A DNA stretch of 64,000 bases, taken from assembly GCA_965145485.1 (NCBI GenBank), contig CBCTCU010000003.1:62001-126000 (forward strand), given 5' to 3'. The translations under genes and the position numbers were made by a program. How positions within the stretch are numbered: position 1 is the first letter of the stretch; each line of letters begins with the position of its first letter. Source of the DNA: CABQCM01 sp965145485 (GTDB lineage: Bacteria > Bacillota > Clostridia > Oscillospirales > Acutalibacteraceae). Below the pieces are notes generated by a model. The model did not search any database, was not told the origin of the DNA, and worked only from the letters and a program-made list of their open reading frames with translations. Shown here piece by piece: positions 52,652 to 60,348 of this stretch.

Positions 52652-52664
52652 AGTGCTAAGCACT
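52652..52664. promoter_or_regulatory. Palindromic operator candidate at the GH92 transcription start
   Basis: AGTGCT-A-AGCACT is a perfect 6+6 palindrome just downstream of the -10 box, over the predicted transcription start. A repressor bound here would block GH92 expression. The adjacent WYL regulator is one candidate, though WYL sites are not well defined. Confidence 0.5.
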
Positions 52665-52669
52665 CACCC

Positions 52670-52698
52670 TTTATAGCACAAAACCCCTCGCGTGTCAA
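52670..52698 (-). promoter_or_regulatory. Promoter of the GH92 gene
   Basis: On the minus strand TTGACA, a 17-base spacer and TATAAA, about 60 bases before the start codon. Confidence 0.85.
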
Positions 52699-52718
52699 TA
52701 TGTGGTTTACCATATCTT

Positions 52719-53720
52719 TCAAAGGCCGTATTGCTTTATCATCGGCGCCAGCGCGTCGGTCACTTTCTGGCGGACCGAACGCGGCGTCAGCACCTCGACC
52801 TTGTCGCCAAATCCCAATATCGTCCCGATGAAGCCGTCGCTGACCACCACCGGCACCCGGAAGGTAAAATGATCCTCTCCGCTGGGTTTCAAAGTCAGGT
52901 CGGAGCCAAAGCAGTCGAGCATCTCCTCCAGAAAATCACGATGGCAGCGAAGCTCCACCTGCTCCACCTCGCCCCCGAAGGCGTGGAATATTTTCGAGGC
53001 ATAGTCGGCGGTATCAAAGTACCCGCGGTATTCGCATACCTCCTCAAAGCTGCGCGCTGCCTGCTCGATGACCGTCACTTTTTTCATACGATCCATCCGC
53101 AGGTGCATCAGGTTGTCGTATTTTTCATGATTGCCGATCAGATAATAGTGGTCGTTGCTCCACATCATGGCGTAGGGGCTGACGATAAACTCACGGGAAT
53201 GCAAACAAACGCCGCCATGCTCATCCATCTGCCGGCGAGAGTAAACCAACTGAATTTTTCTCTTGCGGGCGATGGCGTCAATGGCGGCGTCAATGGAATA
53301 ATAAATCTCCTCGTTGTCATGCTTGCGGGCGTTGTCAATATAAATCTGGCTGCTGATTTGACCGCGCTGATACTCGCTGACCAGACCGCCCAAACGGTCG
53401 ATCAGCTCGCGGGATTTTTTGGTGGTGATAAAGCCGGCGGCCCGTACGGCGTCCATCAAAAGACGGACCTGAGGAACCTCAAACGGCCTGGATGCAAGAT
53501 AGTAGCCGCGCTTGGGCACAAAGACGTTGAGAATATCCATCCCCTGGGAACGGAGCACCTCAATATCGCTGTAAATGGACTTTCGGTCGGCCGATATTCC
53601 GCATTGTTCCAACCGCTCGCCCAGCTCGGCGGCGGTCAAGGGATGCTCCTCATCCGAATACCGCTCCAGTATATCCTTGAGCACAAGCAGTTTGCGCTTT
53701 TGCTGTGCATTACCGGCCAT
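52719..53720 (-). CDS. WYL-domain transcriptional regulator (YafY type)
   Basis: Encodes 333 residues from the ATG at 53720, 6 bases after GAGGAGTG. The N-terminal winged helix (HTH_11, residues 5-70) contains LTAAELGERL and SADRKSIYSDIEVLRSQGMD. The WYL domain (about 140-220) includes KIQLVYSRRQMD and FIVSPYAMMWSNDHYYLIG. A C-terminal WCX-type extension (VEVLTPRSVRQKVTDALAPM) closes the protein. Such regulators bind small ligands or nucleic acids through WYL. It starts 12 bases after the sugar-transferase stop and lies directly before GH92, making it a likely local regulator. Confidence 0.88.
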   Translation of the reverse strand: MAGNAQQKRKLLVLKDILERYSDEEHPLTAAELGERLEQCGISADRKSIYSDIEVLRSQGMDILNVFVPKRGYYLASRPFEVPQVRLLMDAVRAAGFITTKKSRELIDRLGGLVSEYQRGQISSQIYIDNARKHDNEEIYYSIDAAIDAIARKRKIQLVYSRRQMDEHGGVCLHSREFIVSPYAMMWSNDHYYLIGNHEKYDNLMHLRMDRMKKVTVIEQAARSFEEVCEYRGYFDTADYASKIFHAFGGEVEQVELRCHRDFLEEMLDCFGSDLTLKPSGEDHFTFRVPVVVSDGFIGTILGFGDKVEVLTPRSVRQKVTDALAPMIKQYGL

Positions 53721-53732
53721 TGCAAACACTCC

Positions 53733-54425
53733 TCAGTGAAACACGCACCCAACGGTCTGAATCAGGATTTTACAATCCAGCCCGACGCTGAAACGATCAA
53801 GATAATCCAGGTTGCAGCGGCATTTCTCAGGCAATATCTGGTTAATATAGAATGCTTCCGGGTTATCCACCCCTTCGAGCATGTCCCCCTCGTTGCGATA
53901 GGCGATGCTGGCCTGACCCGTGATCCCTGGCGGAAGAAGAAGGGTCGACATCATCCATGGCTCATACCGGCTGACATAGGTCTCGACCTCGGGGCGCGCC
54001 CCGACAAAGGTCATCTGGCCGATCAGGACATTGATAATCTGGGGAAATTCATCCAACCGGGTGACACGAATCCACCGGCCGGCCGGCGTGATGCGCGGGT
54101 CGGTTTTTCCCGCCGTTACGTGGGTGCCGATTTTGTCCGCATCCACGACCATGGTGCGGAACTTGAGTATTCTGAATTTTTTCCCCAGCGCTCCGATGCG
54201 AACCTGCCGGTAGAAAACCGGCCCTCGGGACGTGCACTTGACGATCACGGCAACGACCAACAAAACGGGCGACACCAGAATCAGCAACACGGTAGAAAGC
54301 AGGATATCCAAAAGCCTCTTGGCGATCAGGGATTTGGTCTTCTTTCGCAAGTGATCATAGTAATGACGCACATCTTCATTTTTCATTCGATCCGGCAGAT
54401 CGTCAAATCGCTTGGGCAGGATCAT
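53733..54425 (-). CDS. Undecaprenyl-phosphate sugar transferase
   Basis: Encodes 230 residues. One N-terminal membrane segment (LLDILLSTVLLILVSPVLLV) follows a basic stretch. The bacterial sugar transferase core follows: GPVFYRQVRIGALGKKFRIL, FRTMVVDADKIG, RITPAGRWIRVTRLDEFPQI and MTFVGARPEVETYV. Members transfer a sugar-1-phosphate to undecaprenyl phosphate, starting exopolysaccharide or glycoprotein glycan assembly. A later Met (54386) is a possible start. It lies 26 bases downstream of the CapD-like gene. Confidence 0.9.
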   Translation of the reverse strand: MILPKRFDDLPDRMKNEDVRHYYDHLRKKTKSLIAKRLLDILLSTVLLILVSPVLLVVAVIVKCTSRGPVFYRQVRIGALGKKFRILKFRTMVVDADKIGTHVTAGKTDPRITPAGRWIRVTRLDEFPQIINVLIGQMTFVGARPEVETYVSRYEPWMMSTLLLPPGITGQASIAYRNEGDMLEGVDNPEAFYINQILPEKCRCNLDYLDRFSVGLDCKILIQTVGCVFH

Positions 54426-54451
54426 TGGGTTAACACATCCTCGCCGCCGGT

Positions 54452-56317
54452 TCAGGATTGAATCGGCTGTTTGTTGTGATGAAAGGTCGGCACCAGCTCT
54501 TTGACCAAATCAAACATCGCGGGCAGATTTTCCACCACCGTGTTTTGTTCCAAAAGCTTGATCTTCTGCGCGAGCACGCGGGGGTCAAGCTCAATGGGTT
54601 TCATCACATAGATCTTATTATTGGCCGTCTTGCTGAAATCCTCATCGGCCATGGTGATCTCCTCGTATAATTTTTCCCCAGGCCGCAGGCCGGTAAACAC
54701 AATTTTAATATCCACATCCGGCTCATACCCCGAAAGGCGAATCAAGTCCCTTGCCAGGTCGACAATCTTAACCTGCTCGCCCATGTCGAGCACAAAAATC
54801 TCCCCTCCGCGGGCCATGGCGCCGGCCTCCAGAACCAGCTGCACCGCCTCGGGAATGGTCATGAAAAAGCGCTTCATATCCGGATGGGTGACGGTGACCG
54901 GGCCGCCCTCGGCAATCTGCTTGCGGAAGAAAGGCACCACACTGCCGTTAGAACCGAGCACGTTGCCAAAACGCACGGCGGCAAAATCGGTGGTGGAGAT
55001 GGAATCCATCATCTGAATAACCAGCTCGGTAATACGCTTAGAGGCCCCCATGATATTGGTCGGATTTACCGCCTTATCGGTGGAGATGAGGATAAACTTC
55101 TCGACATGATACGCAATGGCCGTCTGCGCCGTATTGATGGTGCCCGAGACATTGTTTTTGATGGCCTCACAGGGATTGATCTCCATCATGGGGACATGCT
55201 TGTGTGCGGCGGCATGGAAAACGATTTGAGGATGAAATTCCTCAAATACCTCTTCCAATCGCTTGCGGTCGCGGATGGAGCCAAGACGGACGACATACTC
55301 GTTGTTTTTATATTTTTCCTTTAATTCATTATCTAAGTAAAACAGGCCGTTTTCATGAAAGTCAAAAATGACCAGCTTTTTACACTCCAAAGCCAGCACC
55401 TGACGGCATATCTCCGAGCCGATCGAGCCGCAGCCGCCCGTGACCAGCACGGTTTTGCCCTCGATCATTTCCTTGACGATCGACATATTTAGATGGATGG
55501 AATCGCGCCGCAGCAGATCCTCCAGATTGATCTCCGACACCGTGACCTTGGACAGATCAGTCTCGTCGATGGTGCCAAAGCGGCGCATGCTGCACCGATG
55601 GGCACGGCAGCATTCCAGCACATCCTGAAGTAATTTGCGGCTGGCGGTCGGGATAGCGACGATGACCTCGGCTGCATGCTCACGCTCGATGGTTTCATTC
55701 AGCTTGTCCAATCCACCGTAAACACGCACGCCAAGGATTTTTTTGCCATGCAGCACCGGATCGTCGTCGATGATGGCGACCGGCAACAAGTTCATCTCAG
55801 GATGGCTGTGAAGCTGCTTGAGAAGATAAGTACCTGCCTCCCCCGCCCCGTAGATAATGACCCGTTTCATGTCGGTTGCGCGAAAGACCATCACCTTAGC
55901 ACGCGCCGATAAAAACAGCCTCACCGACATGCGCCCGGCCAGCATAAACAGCAGCATGGTCATGCCGAGAATGATGATCGATTCCGGTGCGAGATGGCCC
56001 AGGCCGTCGATCCAACGAACGGCCGCGTAATCGGCGACAAACAGGCCGCAGGTACCGATGGCAACCGATAATATCTGCTTGAGCAGATCGCCAAAGCTGA
56101 TATTCCGCCATACGCCGATATAGCAGCCGCACAGCGCGTTGAGCACCAGCATCACGCCGCTCACGCCCGTAATATACAATAAGATATGGTTTTGATAGTG
56201 GACGGGAGTGTGGGTCCAATAGCTCAGCCGGAAGGCGATGAGCACCGACGCAACCACCGAAATGATATCCCACAATATCAAAAGCAGGATCGGAGCGTAT
56301 TTTTTAAATTTGCACAT
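54452..56317 (-). CDS. CapD/WbpM-like membrane NDP-sugar 4,6-dehydratase
   Basis: Encodes 621 residues from the ATG at 56317 (MCKFKKYAPILLLILWDIIS); in-frame ATGs at 56344 and 56368 are alternatives. Four membrane segments (1-130) precede a CoA-binding-like domain with VIIYGAGEAGTYLLKQL. The SDR domain follows, with VLVTGGCGSIGSEICRQVL near residue 290, AAAHKHVPMME near 372 and LISTDKAVNPTNIMGASKRI near 405. In this family a TMGASKR-type segment replaces the usual YxxxK. It makes UDP-4-keto sugars (for example from UDP-GlcNAc) for polysaccharide, paired with the sugar transferase that follows. Confidence 0.9.
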   Translation of the reverse strand: MCKFKKYAPILLLILWDIISVVASVLIAFRLSYWTHTPVHYQNHILLYITGVSGVMLVLNALCGCYIGVWRNISFGDLLKQILSVAIGTCGLFVADYAAVRWIDGLGHLAPESIIILGMTMLLFMLAGRMSVRLFLSARAKVMVFRATDMKRVIIYGAGEAGTYLLKQLHSHPEMNLLPVAIIDDDPVLHGKKILGVRVYGGLDKLNETIEREHAAEVIVAIPTASRKLLQDVLECCRAHRCSMRRFGTIDETDLSKVTVSEINLEDLLRRDSIHLNMSIVKEMIEGKTVLVTGGCGSIGSEICRQVLALECKKLVIFDFHENGLFYLDNELKEKYKNNEYVVRLGSIRDRKRLEEVFEEFHPQIVFHAAAHKHVPMMEINPCEAIKNNVSGTINTAQTAIAYHVEKFILISTDKAVNPTNIMGASKRITELVIQMMDSISTTDFAAVRFGNVLGSNGSVVPFFRKQIAEGGPVTVTHPDMKRFFMTIPEAVQLVLEAGAMARGGEIFVLDMGEQVKIVDLARDLIRLSGYEPDVDIKIVFTGLRPGEKLYEEITMADEDFSKTANNKIYVMKPIELDPRVLAQKIKLLEQNTVVENLPAMFDLVKELVPTFHHNKQPIQS

Positions 56318-56541
56318 TCCTGAATCAGGCCTTTCCGCAGCCATGTGGCAATGCAACTTAAAATTCATTCAAAGTGAAAAAGTCCCAGATAATGAATATT
56401 ATAGCTGTGCCAGAGAAGGAAGTCAACTCTAAATTGCCGATGTCGATATACGGCAGCCTCTGCAATACAAGATATTGCGTTTGATCCTGCCATATCCATC
56501 CCCACTGCCGGGGAAAATCAGGAGCCGCTCTCTACGGCCGC
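56318..56541. other. Intergenic region between glgA and the CapD-like gene
   Basis: Short AT-rich stretch near 56380-56410 may hold the promoter of the CapD-like gene. No terminator for glgA was recognised. Confidence 0.35.
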
Positions 56542-57978
56542 TCACACCGGGCTTTCCTCCGGCTGCACCATGGCGCGGTACAGCTTGACGTACTGCGCGG
56601 CCGGACGCTTCCAGCTATGGTCGCTGAGCATGGCGCGACGCACCAGCCCGGACCAAACCGCCGGCTGATGATAAGCGGTGATGGCACGGTCAATGGCGCC
56701 GGCCATATCGTCGGCATTGTAGGTAGCGAAAGTAAAGCCATTCCCCTGCCCGTCGCCGCAATCGGCCACCGTATCGGTAAGCCCTCCCGTTTTACGCACG
56801 ATGGGGATGGTGCCATAGCGCAGGGCGATCATCTGGGCCAACCCGCACGGCTCGCTGAGCGACGGCATCAGGAACAGGTCGGCGCCGGCGTAGATTTTGT
56901 GCGCCAAAGAGGACATAAACCCCTTGTAAAAGGCGAATTTACCGGGATACCGCTGCGCCATTTCATCAAAAAAGCTCTCATACACCCAGTCGCCGGTCCC
57001 CAAAACGGCAAGCTGGACCTCCTGCCGCATCAACCGCCCGAACGCATATTTGACCAAGTCGATCCCCTTATGCTCCACCAGACGGGTCACCATGCCAATG
57101 AGCGGGACATCCGCATCACAGGAAAGGCCCATCTGTTGCTGCAAAGCCGATTTGTCGGCCGCCTTGCCGGAGGGGTCCTCGGACGAATAGGGGGCTTCCA
57201 GATTGGGATCATGGGATGGATCGTAGCTCTCGGTGTCAATGCCGTTGACGATGCCCGAAAGCTTATACGACCGGTCGTTGAGGATGTAGTGAAGACCATG
57301 GGAGAAAAAGGGATCGCGTATTTCGCTGGCGTAGGTGGGGCTGACCGTGGTGACCCGATCGGCGCATTCGATCCCCCCTTTGAGGAGGTTGACGCAGCCA
57401 TCGTATTCCACCAAGCTTTTCGCCGATTCGGGTATGCCGAACACGTCGCCCAAAATCTCCATACCATATTTCCCCTGATACTGAATGTTGTGGATGGTCA
57501 TCAGGGTTTTGCAGTTGCCGTAGCCGCCCCTGCCCTCGTAAAAAAGCTTATAATACACCGGCGTGAGAGCGGTCTGCCAGTCGTTGCAGTGAATGACGTC
57601 GGGGCAGAAGTTGATATAAGGCAGCATCTCAAGCGCGGCGCGGGCCAAAAAAGCAAAGCGCTCGGCGTCATCGTAATAGCCGTACAAGCCCGGGCGGCGG
57701 AAATAGTACTCATTGTCCAAAAAATAGTAAGTAACCCCGTCGTGTCTGGTCTCAAACAGGCCGCAATACTGCTGACGCCAGGATACCGGCACACGGAAGC
57801 TTGCAACAAACTTCATGTTTTCACGCAGCCCGGCCGGCGTATCGCTGTAAAGGGGAAGAACGACCCGGCACGCGACCTTGCCCGCGCACAAAGCCTTGGG
57901 CAGCGCGCTGGAGACATCCCCCAGCCCTCCGGTCACGGCGAAGGGCGCCGCCTCGCTCGTAACAAACAGTACTTTCAT
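56542..57978 (-). CDS. glgA: Glycogen synthase (ADP-glucose type)
   Basis: Encodes 478 residues from the ATG at 57978, after GGGAGGAGACGAATTG. GT5 fold: FVTSEAAPFAVTGGLGDV at the N-terminus, where the usual Lys of KTGGL is Val. Further motifs are FCPDVIHCNDWQTALTPVYY near residue 120, TIHNIQYQGKYG near 150, and SLSEPCGLAQMIALRYGTIP near 370 with RKTGGLTDTVAD after it. It adds glucose from ADP-glucose to glycogen. It is the last gene of the operon. The Lys-to-Val change affects a residue that contacts the ADP-glucose phosphate in E. coli GlgA. Confidence 0.95.
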   Translation of the reverse strand: MKVLFVTSEAAPFAVTGGLGDVSSALPKALCAGKVACRVVLPLYSDTPAGLRENMKFVASFRVPVSWRQQYCGLFETRHDGVTYYFLDNEYYFRRPGLYGYYDDAERFAFLARAALEMLPYINFCPDVIHCNDWQTALTPVYYKLFYEGRGGYGNCKTLMTIHNIQYQGKYGMEILGDVFGIPESAKSLVEYDGCVNLLKGGIECADRVTTVSPTYASEIRDPFFSHGLHYILNDRSYKLSGIVNGIDTESYDPSHDPNLEAPYSSEDPSGKAADKSALQQQMGLSCDADVPLIGMVTRLVEHKGIDLVKYAFGRLMRQEVQLAVLGTGDWVYESFFDEMAQRYPGKFAFYKGFMSSLAHKIYAGADLFLMPSLSEPCGLAQMIALRYGTIPIVRKTGGLTDTVADCGDGQGNGFTFATYNADDMAGAIDRAITAYHQPAVWSGLVRRAMLSDHSWKRPAAQYVKLYRAMVQPEESPV

Positions 57979-58012
57979 CAATTCGTCTCCTCCCTGATGA
58001 CCGCCAGTAAAA

Positions 58013-59128
58013 TCAAACCGCCGTCCCCTTGGATACATAAGCGGGATAGGTCTCATACCCCACCAGCACCCTGCCGGGCAGGACCGATACGTCCTTGTCG
58101 GCAATGACGTAGGCTATATTGGCGTTTTCGCCGATCTCGCTGCCCTGCATGACGACGCAGTTTCGCACCAGCGAGCCCTTGCCGACCCTGACGCCGCGGA
58201 ACAAAATGCTGTTTTCCACCCGGCCCTCAATCACGCAACCGTCCGCGATCAGGCAGTTTTTCGCGGTCGAACCCAAGCCGTATTTGGCCGGCATCTCATC
58301 GCGCACCTTGGTGTAGATCGGGCGGTCGGGCAAAAACAGCTCTTTTCGCACCCGCCGGTCGAGCAACGCCATGCTGGCTTCCAGGTACCCCTGCATCCCA
58401 TCGATCACGGCCGAATACCCCTCCAGGCGATAACCGTATATGCGCAGGTCGCTCAGACCTCTTTGCAGGATATCCCGGCCGATGCTGTTATAATTGCGGC
58501 TCACCGCATCCTGGACCAGGCTGATGAGCAGGGATTTTTTTACAAAAGCCATATTGAGGCAAACGTCCTGCTCGGCGCCGGTCTGGGGTGAGATCAGGAT
58601 TTCGCTTACACGGCCGCTCGGGCCACAGTGAAACACCATGCGGTTGTCCTGATTCCTCGGCAGTGGGCCGCGGCGATAAACCAGCGTAATGTCGGCCTCT
58701 TTTTCGATGTGATAGCGCGCGATATCGTCCAGGTCAAGGTTGCAGACCACGTCGCAATCGGTGCAGAAAACATATTCCTCCTCGGACAGCGACAGATAGC
58801 GCAAGATCCCGTAAAGCTCGGTCACCCGGTTATAGCGCGGGACGATACCGTTGGTAATGTAAGGGGGGAAGATCACGATGCCGCCCTTTTTGCGGGCCAT
58901 ATCCCACGGCTTTCCGCTGCCGAGATGATCCATTAAGGATCGATAATTCGTCGTCGTAATGATACCCACCTTGGATATCCCGGCGTGTACCATATTGGAA
59001 AGCACAAAGTCGATCATGCGGTAACGTCCGCCGAAGGGAAGGGAGGCAAAACAGCGCTCCTCGGTCATCTCGCGGATGAGAGCCTCCCCCGCGTTGGAAA
59101 AAACCAGGCCAAAGGTGTCCCGTCTCAT
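58013..59128 (-). CDS. glgD: Glucose-1-phosphate adenylyltransferase regulatory subunit
   Basis: Encodes 371 residues from the ATG at 59128, after GAGGAGGGGC. It has the ADP-glucose pyrophosphorylase fold: FGGRYRMIDFVLSNMVHAGI, DHLGSGKPWDMARKKGG and VFCTDCDVVCNLDLDDIARY. It lacks the N-terminal GGxGxRL nucleotide loop seen in GlgC (here FSNAGEALIREM), as is typical for GlgD of Firmicutes. A left-handed beta-helix region is C-terminal (NSILFRGVRVGKGSLVRNCV). It forms a complex with GlgC and modulates it. Its start overlaps the glgC stop by 4 bases. Confidence 0.95.
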   Translation of the reverse strand: MRRDTFGLVFSNAGEALIREMTEERCFASLPFGGRYRMIDFVLSNMVHAGISKVGIITTTNYRSLMDHLGSGKPWDMARKKGGIVIFPPYITNGIVPRYNRVTELYGILRYLSLSEEEYVFCTDCDVVCNLDLDDIARYHIEKEADITLVYRRGPLPRNQDNRMVFHCGPSGRVSEILISPQTGAEQDVCLNMAFVKKSLLISLVQDAVSRNYNSIGRDILQRGLSDLRIYGYRLEGYSAVIDGMQGYLEASMALLDRRVRKELFLPDRPIYTKVRDEMPAKYGLGSTAKNCLIADGCVIEGRVENSILFRGVRVGKGSLVRNCVVMQGSEIGENANIAYVIADKDVSVLPGRVLVGYETYPAYVSKGTAV

Positions 59129-60342
59129 TTTCGCCCCTCCTCTACGTCTTGCTCGATCATTTCCCTGGGATAGACCCGGGCCTCCTTGCCGACCCGCAGG
59201 CCCGGCCCGACCACCGCTACCCCCCACTGATCCTTATCCGGGGTGTCCTCCGGTCGGCTGCCGACAACTGCTTTGGCGCCGACCTCGGCGTTTTCCCCAA
59301 TGATAGCGTACTGTACCACAGCGCCGCTGCGAATCACCGCCCTGGGCATGACGATGGAGTCGCGCACGACGGCCCCCCTTTCCACGCGGACGCCCGAATG
59401 TAGCACCGAAAAATCCACCGTGCCGTAAATCTCGCAGCCCTCGCTGACCAGGGAATTCTGGATAAAAGCGTGCGCCGACGCATAATGGGGCGGCATGACC
59501 GGGTTGCGGGAATAAATCCGCCATTTTCGGTCGGAGAGGTCGAGCTCCACCTTGGGATTGAGAATATCCAGATTCGACTCCCACAACGAATCGATGGTGC
59601 CAACGTCCTTCCAGTACCCGTGAAAGGGATAGGCCATCATAACCTGCCCATCGGCGAGCATGGCGGGGATGACGTTTTTGCCAAAATCCTTGTCCGAGGT
59701 TTCGTCCTGATGATCCCTTATAAGGTACTCCTTGAGCTTGGCGTAAGTAAAAATGTATACCCCCATCGACGCCTGATTGGATTTTGGCTGCTTGGGCTTT
59801 TCTTCAAATTCATAGATGCGCCCGCTCTCGTCGGTGTTCATGATGCCGAAGCGGGGGGCGTCCTCCATAGGCACCTCCAGCACGGCGATGGTGCAGTCGG
59901 CCCCGGTGGATTTGTGAAAATCCAGCATTTTGGAATAATCCATCTTGTAAACGTGATCCCCGGAGAGGATCAGCACGTAACCCGGCCGGTAGCGCTCGAT
60001 AAAGGACAGATTCTGATACACCGCGTTGGCGGTGCCGAGGTACCAGTCCCCCCCCTTGCTCTGCTGATAGGGCGGCAGGATGTGCACCCCGCCGTTGAGC
60101 CGGTCAAGGTCCCACGGCTGCCCCGAGCCGATGTAATCGTTGAGCTCAAGCGGCTGGTACTGGGTGAGCACCCCGACCGTGTCGATGCCGGAGTTGACAC
60201 AGTTGGACAAAGGGAAATCAATGATACGGTATTTCCCTCCATATGGCAAAGCGGGCTTGGCGATCGAACGTGTCAGCACGCCCAGCCGGCTGCCCTGGCC
60301 GCCGGCCAGCAGCATGGCAACGCATTCCGTTTTTTGTACCAT
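59125..60342 (-). CDS. glgC: Glucose-1-phosphate adenylyltransferase catalytic subunit
   Basis: Encodes 405 residues. The nucleotide loop AMLLAGGQGSRLGVLTRSIA is near residue 10. YRIIDFPLSNCVNSGIDTVG, LDRLNGGVHILPPYQ, VLILSGDHVYKMDYSKMLDF near 120 and the Glu/Lys of FEEKPKQPKSNQASMGVYIF near 180 follow. A C-terminal beta-helix has GCEIYGTVDFSVLHSGVRVE. It makes ADP-glucose from ATP and glucose-1-P. Starts 6 bases after the glgB stop. Confidence 0.97.
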   Translation of the reverse strand: MVQKTECVAMLLAGGQGSRLGVLTRSIAKPALPYGGKYRIIDFPLSNCVNSGIDTVGVLTQYQPLELNDYIGSGQPWDLDRLNGGVHILPPYQQSKGGDWYLGTANAVYQNLSFIERYRPGYVLILSGDHVYKMDYSKMLDFHKSTGADCTIAVLEVPMEDAPRFGIMNTDESGRIYEFEEKPKQPKSNQASMGVYIFTYAKLKEYLIRDHQDETSDKDFGKNVIPAMLADGQVMMAYPFHGYWKDVGTIDSLWESNLDILNPKVELDLSDRKWRIYSRNPVMPPHYASAHAFIQNSLVSEGCEIYGTVDFSVLHSGVRVERGAVVRDSIVMPRAVIRSGAVVQYAIIGENAEVGAKAVVGSRPEDTPDKDQWGVAVVGPGLRVGKEARVYPREMIEQDVEEGRK

Positions 60343-60348
60343 CAGCGC

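Noticed and set aside
52652..52664. CIRCE heat-shock operator
   Set aside because: It contains the AGCACT half-word, but the 9-base spacing between TTAGCACTC and GAGTGCTAA is missing and the gene is not a chaperone.
56617..58107. Nearly 500-codon open frame on the plus strand
   Set aside because: Antisense to glgA; no ribosome site or recognisable domain.
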